Shown here piece after piece: positions 1 to 6,075 of a stretch of DNA of 7,588 bases. Location of the stretch: contig JAKADI010000067.1 of assembly GCA_021820675.1 (NCBI GenBank), positions 1-7,588 on the forward strand. Reading direction: 5' to 3'. The stretch's first letter is position 1; each line of letters opens with the position of its first letter. The notes under the pieces were generated by a model. The model was not told the origin of the DNA, searched no databases, and was given only the letters and a program-made list of their open reading frames with translations. The stretch comes from Bacillota bacterium (lineage in GTDB: Bacteria; Bacillota; Sulfobacillia; Sulfobacillales; Sulfobacillaceae). Position numbers and translations under genes: made by a program.

Positions 1-1593
1 CACAGGCCGATTGATCATGACGAGCATGATAAAGCGAGGGTGGGGAACAGGTCCAAACCCCATATAAGACGCCACAAATAAGTTATTCGAAGTTTTCCCG
101 TTTACGATTTTTTGCGAAGTTCCCGTTTTACCACCAATGACGTAACCAGGAACCTGCGCAGGAACTCCGGTACCCTTTGTGGCTTCCAACACCATCATAT
201 GTTCAATCTCTGTGGCTACCTTGACACTGTCCGGTCGGGACTCAACCTGAGGTTTGACCGTGTGAACGATTTTCCCTGTCGGCGACATAATCGCTTTAAC
301 AATATGGGGCTGCATAATCGTCCCATGATTGGGAATGGCCGAATCTGCCGTAATCATTTGCATCGGCGTAACCGCCATGCCTTGTCCAAAACCCATGGTC
401 GCTAAATCGACGGGATTTACTTGCTTCTTGGGAATCCACACGCCGTTCGAATCACCCGGGAGCCCGACATTACTGGGATGATTGAGACCGAATGCTTTAA
501 TGTAGTGGTATAGTCCGTTAACGCCAGCTTTCAGAGCGACATCCATAAAAACCTGGTCCGATGATACCTCTAGTCCTCGGGTTAACGTGATCCAGCCCCA
601 TCCTACTGGATTCCAGTCATTAATCCGTACACCATCCACAATCTTGTAGCCGCGGGTATCAAACATACTAGTGGGTGTGAATAATCCAAGCCCTAGCCCC
701 GCAGATGCAGTCACCGGCTTAAATATCGATCCAGGCGGTACGGGATCCTGCACCGCATAATCCGTCATTGCAACCGACGACGCAGAATAATAATTATTAG
801 GATTAAAATTTGGCCAGTTGGCCAATGCCATGACCGAGCCCGTATGGGGATTAAGGATAATAACCGTACCATTTAGTGCATGGGCACGTTTTACACCCCA
901 TTTGAGCCACTTTTGCGCAACCGCTTCAATATTCGCATCGATCGTTAACTGCACTGTATTTCCGGGTTTAGGCGGTTTATAGGCTTGCTGCCATTGGGGC
1001 AACGGAGTCCCACTCGCATCAGTCCGTACTATCCAATAGCCGGGTTTCCCAGATAAAATCTTGTTGTCCTCGTATTCGATGCCCGCCAAACCTTGCCCAT
1101 TAGCCCCAACCATTCCGATTACCTGAGATGCCAAAGTCCCGTTGGGATATTTCTGACCGCTCGTGGGAAGAACACTAATACCCGTCAAGTTAAGTTTTTC
1201 AATCTTCTGAGCCACACTCATCGAGACGGAACGGTCCAACAGAGCATACCAGGTATTATTACTTAGAACCTTTTGAAGCAAAGATCGGGAAAACGGTAGA
1301 TAGTTAGCAAGAATGACGGACTCCTGTGCGGGATGCGCCACATATTTAGGAGCGGCTACAACTTGATATGTTGGAACGTCCATGGCCAAAATTGCGCCGT
1401 TGCGATCAATCACGTTCCCCCGGGGTGCGGGAAGAATGATTTTATGGACATGGATATTCCGCGCATAAGCTTGGAGACGCGACGCATTGGCAACTTGGAT
1501 GACGATCAGTCGAATGACAAGAATCATCATGAACATTGCTGCAAAAATTAATGTCCATAAAGCGCGCCACTGGACAGTTCGTCGTGTCTTCAT
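1..1593 (-). CDS. ftsI: Class B penicillin-binding protein (FtsI/PBP2-like transpeptidase), 3' end outside window
   Basis: This is a peptidoglycan DD-transpeptidase that cross-links stem peptides outside the membrane, most likely for septal synthesis given its place after ftsL. I translated 531 codons; the frame is open to the left edge, so the C-terminus is missing. A short basic N-terminus is followed by one membrane anchor (about residues 11-34). The PBP dimerisation domain begins with RGNVIDRNG (58-66). The transpeptidase motifs are SIFK (catalytic Ser289), SSD (344-346) and KTGT (489-492). The middle motif has Asp where most FtsI proteins have Asn; as I recall, elongation-type PBP2/MrdA enzymes carry SxD, so the exact subfamily is uncertain. 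The ATG overlaps the ftsL stop by 4 nt (ATGA), so translation is probably coupled. Whether PASTA domains follow cannot be seen. Confidence 0.95.
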   Translation of the reverse strand, partial: MKTRRTVQWRALWTLIFAAMFMMILVIRLIVIQVANASRLQAYARNIHVHKIILPAPRGNVIDRNGAILAMDVPTYQVVAAPKYVAHPAQESVILANYLPFSRSLLQKVLSNNTWYALLDRSVSMSVAQKIEKLNLTGISVLPTSGQKYPNGTLASQVIGMVGANGQGLAGIEYEDNKILSGKPGYWIVRTDASGTPLPQWQQAYKPPKPGNTVQLTIDANIEAVAQKWLKWGVKRAHALNGTVIILNPHTGSVMALANWPNFNPNNYYSASSVAMTDYAVQDPVPPGSIFKPVTASAGLGLGLFTPTSMFDTRGYKIVDGVRINDWNPVGWGWITLTRGLEVSSDQVFMDVALKAGVNGLYHYIKAFGLNHPSNVGLPGDSNGVWIPKKQVNPVDLATMGFGQGMAVTPMQMITADSAIPNHGTIMQPHIVKAIMSPTGKIVHTVKPQVESRPDSVKVATEIEHMMVLEATKGTGVPAQVPGYVIGGKTGTSQKIVNGKTSNNLFVASYMGFGPVPHPRFIMLVMINRPV

Positions 1594-2045
1594 GATTTCC
1601 CTACGGCCCCCCGAAGTTGGTTAATCCATTGGTCAATCACCTGGAGCCATGTTGCATGCGTGGACCCGACGGTGGCCCTTTCCGAATTGACTGGACCTCG
1701 CTCCACAGGTGCCACCATCGTCACCTTCATCTTCGATGCCTCAGCGGCTAGGGCTTTAGGAGAACTTAAATTCGCCACATCCAACATCAGCATTTGTTGA
1801 TGACGTTGGAGTTGAGTATACTGACTCTGTAACTGATCGACCTGATACCCCATCACCATCACGTGAATCGCTAGCAATGATGCAATCATCCCGGCTCCCC
1901 ATAAACTACCGATCCATAGGATTGTCTTGGTCCACGGTCGGGCCATACGGCGGGGTTTGACAATTTCCTTGTATCGGAGTTTTTTCTCCCATGTGCGCGC
2001 TAAATTGCCCTCATTCAAACCCATATGTTGTTCCCGGTCGATCAT
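1590..2045 (-). CDS. ftsL: Cell division protein FtsL-like (membrane anchor plus coiled coil)
   Basis: This is a 151-residue bitopic membrane protein of the divisome, which in known systems pairs with FtsB/DivIC and activates FtsWI. It has a basic cytoplasmic N-terminus (about 1-40), one membrane helix (about 42-64), and then a coiled coil (about 67-95, rich in Q and L). After that comes the FtsL-like stretch LSSPKALAAEASKMKV. The C-terminal tail (about 112-151) has no recognised motif. The call rests on topology and on its position between rsmH and the PBP, since FtsL sequences diverge strongly. An AGGAGG ribosome site lies 12 nt before the ATG at 2045; Met8 is a possible later start. It lies 111 nt after rsmH and overlaps the PBP start by 4 nt. 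Confidence 0.87.
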   Translation of the reverse strand: MIDREQHMGLNEGNLARTWEKKLRYKEIVKPRRMARPWTKTILWIGSLWGAGMIASLLAIHVMVMGYQVDQLQSQYTQLQRHQQMLMLDVANLSSPKALAAEASKMKVTMVAPVERGPVNSERATVGSTHATWLQVIDQWINQLRGAVGKS

Positions 2046-2156
2046 GTGCTACCGAATCCTCCTCGTTTGTCGATTTAATCAACTAATTGGCTAATCACCA
2101 TAGATTTTGTCGAAGTCCAAGGGCATGGCTAGCCCCTAACCGGCTCGATCAGCTCG

Positions 2157-3044
2157 TTAAACCCGTTCAAAAGCGCGTAGTTTCGCAGACCTGGCCCGAG
2201 GGTTTTCTTGAACTTCACTGTCCGCAGGAAGCAGGGGATGCTTCGTCAAGATTTTCCCCTTCTGCTCCTCTGCCCATCTTCTGAACATGCGTTTTACAAT
2301 CCTGTCCTCTAGCGAATGAAAGGAAATCACAACGATTCGACCGTGAGAACCCACCAAATTCTGAGTGCCTTCGAGCCCCTGGCTTAGGGCCCCCAATTCA
2401 TCGTTAACCCAAATACGTAAAGCTTGAAATGTTCTGCGGGCCGGATGTCCGCCGGTCCTCCGCGCAGATGCAGGAATTGCCGCTTTAACTAATTCCACCA
2501 TCTGCCCGGTCGTGCGAATCGGTTCCTGCTCTCTGGCTTTGACTATAAACTCCGCAATTCGTTGGGCCCATCGTTCCTCTCCCCATTCACGTAGCGCTTG
2601 CGCAATTTCTTCTTTCGAACGCATATTGACCAACCGGAACGCCGTTACCGGATTGGACGGGTCCATGCGCATGTCCAAGGCTGCATCAAATTGATAAGTA
2701 AACCCCCGTCTTGGATCATCAAATTGTGGCGACGACACGCCGAGATCAAATAGAATGCCCGAAACCTGACCGTGAAGGGAACTTTCCAGCACATCCGTCA
2801 AATCACGAAAATTTGCGCGTATCCAGATAATGCGGCTTGAAAAAGTCTCTAATCGTTGTTTAGCCGCTTCGATGGCAGTCGGATCCTGGTCGACGGCTAT
2901 CAGGCGCACATGGGGAAATTGCGACAACAACTGGAAGCTATGTCCCCCTGCTCCCACCGTTGCGTCAACATAAATCCCCTGATCATCACGAACCCAATAT
3001 TCCAGCGCTTCCTTGCTTAAGACGGAAACATGGGAAAATATCAT
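2157..3044 (-). CDS. rsmH: 16S rRNA (cytosine-1402-N4)-methyltransferase RsmH (MraW)
   Basis: This cytoplasmic enzyme uses S-adenosylmethionine to methylate N4 of C1402 in the 16S rRNA decoding site. From the chosen start it has 295 residues, close to the usual 300-315. Family signatures are all present: the SAM-binding loop DATVGAGGHS (27-36), VDQDP (51-55), FDLGVSSPQFDDPRRGF (99-115), LDMRMD (123-128), RRTFQALRIWVNDEL (203-217), SFHSLEDR (241-248) and the C-terminal NPRARSAKLR (281-290). The frame extends 15 codons further to a TTG that overlaps mraZ. I prefer the ATG at 3044 because it yields the family-like start MIFSHVSVL and has GGGGTG just upstream. The gap from mraZ is then 13 nt, as expected for co-transcription. 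Confidence 0.97.
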   Translation of the reverse strand: MIFSHVSVLSKEALEYWVRDDQGIYVDATVGAGGHSFQLLSQFPHVRLIAVDQDPTAIEAAKQRLETFSSRIIWIRANFRDLTDVLESSLHGQVSGILFDLGVSSPQFDDPRRGFTYQFDAALDMRMDPSNPVTAFRLVNMRSKEEIAQALREWGEERWAQRIAEFIVKAREQEPIRTTGQMVELVKAAIPASARRTGGHPARRTFQALRIWVNDELGALSQGLEGTQNLVGSHGRIVVISFHSLEDRIVKRMFRRWAEEQKGKILTKHPLLPADSEVQENPRARSAKLRAFERV

Positions 3045-3057
3045 GAACACACCCCAA

Positions 3058-3489
3058 TTAAAACCCAAAGTCCACCATTTTTTCGGCAACGTCCTCGTAT
3101 GTTGTGTGGGCAGATTGTTGGTATTGATCCCAACGTTCTTTAGCCCATAATTCTACCCGTGTACTGACTCCCAGCAGCGTCACTTCGCGATCAATACCCG
3201 CATGCTCACGCAACCTCGGCGGAATCGTGACCCTGCACTGTTTGTCAGTTTCCACATCTTGTGCGCCAGCTAGAAAAAGTCTGGCAAACGCCCTGGCATT
3301 AGCATTGGTCATCGGCAACTCTTTCAACCGCTCTTCTAATTTGCGCCATTCATCCAGGGGATAAATAAACAAACAGCCATCTAGCCCTTTAGTCATCACG
3401 AAGTGTCCGTTTAAATCGTCGCGGAGTTTCGCGGGAATGGTGATCCGACCTTTATCATCTAGGGTATGTTCGTATTCTCCCATCAACAC
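3058..3489 (-). CDS. mraZ: Transcriptional regulator MraZ
   Basis: MraZ is a DNA-binding regulator of the dcw operon, built from two SpoVT/AbrB-type half-domains that assemble into a ring. Motif one is LDDKGRITIPAKLR (10-23) and motif two is TDKQCRVTIPPRLR (81-94). The family's usual Gly in DKxGR is Cys in the second copy. I chose the GTG at 3489: it lies 8 nt after the purine-rich AAGGGGGG, gives 143 residues (the length I recall for B. subtilis MraZ), and produces VLMGEYEHTL, matching the usual MFMGEY start. The ATG at 3483 is also possible but sits 14 nt from the ribosome site; a longer frame to 3516 would run through the operator repeats. It is first in the operon and probably autoregulated. 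Confidence 0.97.
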   Translation of the reverse strand: MLMGEYEHTLDDKGRITIPAKLRDDLNGHFVMTKGLDGCLFIYPLDEWRKLEERLKELPMTNANARAFARLFLAGAQDVETDKQCRVTIPPRLREHAGIDREVTLLGVSTRVELWAKERWDQYQQSAHTTYEDVAEKMVDFGF

Positions 3490-3499
3490 GGTCAGATCC

Positions 3500-3534
3500 C
3501 CCCTTTTCTTCCACAACGCTCCACTTCATTCCAC
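3500..3534 (-). promoter_or_regulatory. Probable MraZ operator: 10-bp-spaced GTGG repeats
   Basis: On the minus strand GTGG occurs at 3534-3531, 3524-3521 and 3514-3511, each followed by A, exactly 10 bp apart. A fourth, degenerate GGGG-type copy at about 3504-3500 overlaps the mraZ ribosome site. Known MraZ proteins bind direct repeats of TGGG or AAAGTG type with this helical spacing directly upstream of mraZ. The position 10-45 nt before the GTG start fits a repressor site that would also mask ribosome binding sequences in the DNA. Confidence 0.75.
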
Positions 3535-3592
3535 TTTTCAATTCGCTATTGACTTCTTCATTCCTGCTTGGTTTCGAAAAGAATTTAATGCC

Positions 3593-3616
3593 AAAAAATG
3601 GTCTTAAACGACCATT
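3593..3616 (-). terminator. Hairpin with U-run upstream of mraZ (terminator or leader attenuator)
   Basis: Read on the minus strand, AATGGTC and GACCATT form a perfect 7-bp stem with a 6-nt loop (arms 3610-3616 and 3597-3603), followed by a T-run (through 3593). It lies about 100 nt upstream of the mraZ start. It could end transcripts arriving from the lysis cassette or act inside a long mraZ leader. The stem is AT-rich and short, so efficiency is doubtful. A weak -10-like TATATT lies further upstream at 3639-3634 without a well-spaced -35, so I do not assign the mraZ promoter. Confidence 0.4.
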
Positions 3617-3720
3617 AAGGACGCGCTTACGCGAATATAGCAACAAAACAGATAATGGTTGTCCAACGGCCCCATTGCATTAGACGCCATTTGACGGAAT
3701 ACACATTACCAACCCATTCC

Positions 3721-3749
3721 TTGACAGGGTTAATGATGCTCGATATAAT
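3721..3749 (+). promoter_or_regulatory. Consensus vegetative promoter for tRNA-Ala
   Basis: TTGACA (3721-3726) and TATAAT (3744-3749) are both perfect matches to the primary-sigma consensus, with an ideal 17-bp spacer. Transcription should begin near 3756, a few bases before the mature tRNA 5' end at 3762, leaving a very short leader. Confidence 0.93.
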
Positions 3750-3761
3750 ATGTCACGCATT

Positions 3762-3837
<76 letters not shown>

Positions 3838-3840
3838 TTT

Positions 3841-3880
3841 GAACCCCGCATGGGAGCAACTCATGCGGGGTTCTTCCCTA
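3841..3880 (+). terminator. Terminator of tRNA-Ala
   Basis: A perfect 12-bp stem, GAACCCCGCATG (3841-3852) with CATGCGGGGTTC (3862-3873) around a 9-nt loop, starts 3 nt after the tRNA CCA. The tail TTCCCTATC is only moderately U-rich. The same hairpin lies downstream of the holin gene on the minus strand, but no U-run follows it there, so it serves mainly the tRNA. Confidence 0.75.
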
Positions 3881-3931
3881 TCAAGCGAAACCAATAACTG
3901 CGCCACTCTTCAAAGAACAGGAGAAAAACGT

Positions 3932-4306
3932 TTATGAGCTTCCATCGGAGGCAGCCAACGTACCGTTAACTTTAGCTTGGGCGTAAGCTCTTTGCACTTC
4001 AGCGCGCACAATCGAAGGATTGGACACAATCCCCTGCTGGCCCAGAGCAATAACGATACATTCAACGGCTTTCGTAAACTTTTCTGTTCCCGATAAGGTA
4101 GACCAAAAATATTCGACAAAAAGAACCACGGCTTCGGCCAGCGGTCTAATAATCGCAAGGTCTTGTGCGATGGCAGATCGGTCCTCGACCGTCTGATGCG
4201 CTTCGTAAAAGCGGTTAAGCCCCTTTCGGTCATATTTCCAGATGAGACTCGCGACGACAATAGCCCCAGCAACACTATAGAAACTGAAAGTGAATAGCCA
4301 ATGCAT
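3932..4306 (-). CDS. Small membrane protein, probable phage holin (LLH-like)
   Basis: This 124-residue protein has one N-terminal membrane helix (about 3-23) followed by a charged cytoplasmic-type region. Its C-terminal half (about 55-115: PLAEAVVLFVEYF, then SGTEKFTKAVECIVIALGQQGI, then a helix with EVQRAYAQAK) resembles the phage LLH holin family, where the soluble domain has this AEAV...G..K...V pattern. Holins accumulate in the membrane and open it on schedule, releasing endolysin. The ribosome site AAGGGGTG lies in the last codons of the lysozyme gene and the intergenic gap is only 4 nt, so the two are translationally coupled. The family call is from recalled pattern, not a search. Confidence 0.72.
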   Translation of the reverse strand: MHWLFTFSFYSVAGAIVVASLIWKYDRKGLNRFYEAHQTVEDRSAIAQDLAIIRPLAEAVVLFVEYFWSTLSGTEKFTKAVECIVIALGQQGIVSNPSIVRAEVQRAYAQAKVNGTLAASDGSS

Positions 4307-4310
4307 GAGT

Positions 4311-5099
4311 TTACACCCCTTTGATAGCGGCTTTCACCTTGTCAATGGCGGTTTGCAAGGTTTGAATCATGTTCTCTTTGCCTGACAAGGTTTCTTGAAG
4401 TTTGGCAATTTCTTCTTGCAAGGATTTGACGGTGGAGCTAACAACCGGCGTTGTCGATGGCTGATTAAGCCCAGCGGCATCACTATGCCATTCGTCGAGA
4501 TTTACCGCGGTCGGGATACCATTCACCCGCCCATTATCGGCATATTGCCACATCGTCCACGATGCCCACGGCCCAGCATTGGGCGGGAACTCGCTGGGGT
4601 TATAATAAGCAATCCAAATAGCCCGGTCCCCCAATGCCGCAAAGGTAACAGGGTGGGAAGCAATAAAGGATGGATAGCTATACACCATGGTTCGTTGACG
4701 GGGATTTTTAATAGCGGCGTCTAGGCCATCACAAAATGTCACGGCCCAGTCCTTGAGACTGGCATCAGATAAGGTGCCTGCTTCTTCCAGATCGAGTGCG
4801 GGTGCAAGATTGCCACCTTGATATCCCCCGGCGTGGTCAATAATATTCAGCATGAAAGCCACTTGCGTATTCGGCGGGGATGCATCGGGTATTGCAAAAT
4901 GGTAGGCCCCCACGACCAATCCGGCTTTTTGAGCCTCAATCCAATTAGTGTGAAACATGCTATCAGTGACGGTATCTCCATACGACGAGCGAATCATGGC
5001 AAAATATCTCTGCGCAGCTCGGACTTGGGGCCACTGCACTAGCCCCTGCCACTCACTAACATCGACTCCTGCGGCATTAGAGGCTGATCCAGCTTGCAT
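4311..5099 (-). CDS. GH25-family lysozyme (endolysin) with C-terminal coiled coil
   Basis: This muramidase cleaves the MurNAc-GlcNAc bond of peptidoglycan. From the chosen start it has 262 residues. The GH25 barrel covers about 10-210: GVDVSEWQG (11-19, with Asp13), VVGAYHF (62-68), ALDLEEAG (101-108, the D103-x-E105 catalytic pair) and WTMWQYADNG (181-190). Residues about 223-260 form a heptad-like coiled coil in place of a usual SH3 or LysM wall-binding domain. There is no signal peptide, which fits holin-dependent export. The frame extends 25 codons further upstream into the peptidase gene, but the ATG at 5099 has AAAGGAG 7 nt before it and is clearly the start. It lies 20 nt after the peptidase stop. 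Confidence 0.93.
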   Translation of the reverse strand: MQAGSASNAAGVDVSEWQGLVQWPQVRAAQRYFAMIRSSYGDTVTDSMFHTNWIEAQKAGLVVGAYHFAIPDASPPNTQVAFMLNIIDHAGGYQGGNLAPALDLEEAGTLSDASLKDWAVTFCDGLDAAIKNPRQRTMVYSYPSFIASHPVTFAALGDRAIWIAYYNPSEFPPNAGPWASWTMWQYADNGRVNGIPTAVNLDEWHSDAAGLNQPSTTPVVSSTVKSLQEEIAKLQETLSGKENMIQTLQTAIDKVKAAIKGV

Positions 5100-5119
5100 C
5101 AAAGTACTCCTTTCAGTCT

Positions 5120-5881
5120 TTAAAACGTGTATACGCGGGCGCTCAGAAACCACGGATCCCGAAAATATTCCCACGGAAGATCAACATCTCCCCCCAAGGG
5201 AGTATAATTGCCCCAACTGTTCCTGGTGCGAATCCGCCTTTGGGCCCATAAGACTCGATGGCAAAGCATTGCATGGCCACCGAGAATCAATTCATTTGCC
5301 TGCGGGACCGGCACAATTCCGGTTTGAGATACCAATGGATGCTCAAACGATTGCGGCAATACCACCCCAATTTGCACCACATGTCCGGCCATTAGGGCGT
5401 TGACAATTTCTTCAAAAGAAGCAGCCCAGTATCCTTGCTGAATACGGTGTTGGGCAGCGCTTTTTAGCATTTGTGGCGTAATGCGCGTAATAAAGTCCGA
5501 ATGGATATCCGGGTCCATGGAGTTATCACACGTTCCGACGGTCTGTAAGGCATATTGAACGGCTCGAAGTCGGGATCCGCTATCAACCGTTAAGTCATGC
5601 ATAAACGTGCGCACCGCTTGATAGAGAAACAGCGAGGATCCGACAAATGGCTCCTGACGATACTTCCGGCAAAGCCAATCCATGTAGCCGGCACCAGATT
5701 CATCAGCACACTCCCCATAACTAGGTATATTTTGGTTGCGAACGGGTCCAAGGTATTGAGCATTATCCGGATCTTTGATTCGTTCCAAAAAACCCAGCGT
5801 CCGCATGGGGAATATATCGCGATAACGTTGTTCAAATGGATGAGCGATATGGGACTGCGTTGTCAAATTGTATGAGTGCAT
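5120..5881 (-). CDS. Papain-like cysteine peptidase (family C1)
   Basis: This 253-residue protein carries the C1 peptidase layout: GPVRNQ (45-50) with the oxyanion Gln50, the nucleophile Cys58 in GECADES, His203 in GGHAMLCH (201-208) and Asn221 in RNSWGNY (220-226). The triad appears intact, so activity is likely. It lacks a signal peptide and has only about 45 residues before the core, so there is no obvious inhibitory propeptide of the papain type. The start at 5881 has AAAGGAG 7 nt upstream. It sits first in a tight run with the lysozyme and holin genes. The substrate is unknown: possibilities are a wall-linked protein, a host protein degraded at lysis, or a phage structural protein. Confidence 0.85.
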   Translation of the reverse strand: MHSYNLTTQSHIAHPFEQRYRDIFPMRTLGFLERIKDPDNAQYLGPVRNQNIPSYGECADESGAGYMDWLCRKYRQEPFVGSSLFLYQAVRTFMHDLTVDSGSRLRAVQYALQTVGTCDNSMDPDIHSDFITRITPQMLKSAAQHRIQQGYWAASFEEIVNALMAGHVVQIGVVLPQSFEHPLVSQTGIVPVPQANELILGGHAMLCHRVLWAQRRIRTRNSWGNYTPLGGDVDLPWEYFRDPWFLSARVYTF

Positions 5882-5892
5882 ACCGGTCTCCT

Positions 5893-6072
5893 TTAATCAA
5901 GAAAAGCTGCCGGCCACTTCCACCGATTTGGACGCCCACCCGCGGCTATCGCCTGGAGACGACGCCGCCACCACCTAAGAATATGACCATCTAAGAAATG
6001 CCGGAAGGTCATGAGGGCTCTTATCGGCTGGGAAACAGAAAGCCCTATGATGATGATCAGGAATTCGGGCAA
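5893..6072 (-). CDS. Possible 59-residue basic, Trp-rich small protein
   Basis: An uninterrupted frame runs from a TTG at 6072 to a TAA at 5893-5895, in the same reading frame as the phospholipase D-like gene and starting 3 nt after its TGA stop. The product begins MPEFLIIIIGLSVSQPI, then a basic aromatic part HILRWWRRRLQ (30-40) and RWKW (50-53). Its stop directly abuts the AAGGAG ribosome site of the peptidase gene, as real operon genes often do. Against it: no good ribosome site before the TTG, and the only ATG (6012) gives just 39 residues without a Shine-Dalgarno. I recognise no family. It could instead be a decayed C-terminal extension of the upstream gene. Confidence 0.35.
   Translation of the reverse strand: MPEFLIIIIGLSVSQPIRALMTFRHFLDGHILRWWRRRLQAIAAGGRPNRWKWPAAFLD
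5970..5997. repeat. Imperfect 12-bp direct repeat
   Basis: ACCACCTAAGAA (5970-5981) and ACCATCTAAGAA (5986-5997) match at 11 of 12 bases with a 16-bp period. They lie about 90-115 nt upstream of the peptidase start, where an operator could sit, but also inside the possible 59-residue frame. Confidence 0.45.
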
Positions 6073-6075
6073 GAA

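Noticed and set aside
112..405. Plus-strand open frame inside the PBP gene
   Set aside because: It is antisense to the conserved transpeptidase domain, including the KTG motif; its composition is shadow-like and no ribosome site was seen.
2046..2156. Possible small gene or terminator between rsmH and ftsL
   Set aside because: Only an 11-codon frame and a weak 6-bp hairpin (GGTTAG-GGG-CTAGCC) without a U-run; read as an untranslated intercistronic spacer.
3910..4275. Second minus-strand frame of 121 codons overlapping the holin-like gene
   Set aside because: The other frame has a membrane helix, a strong ribosome site and a holin-like pattern; this one is an out-of-frame shadow.
4957..5403. 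Plus-strand frame of 148 codons across the peptidase-lysozyme junction
   Set aside because: It is antisense to two genes with clear catalytic motifs and has no credible start context.
5954..5963. Short match to the complement of the tRNA-Ala 3' end as a possible attachment site
   Set aside because: Only about nine bases match and the copy is inverted relative to the tRNA, so it cannot be the expected direct att repeat.
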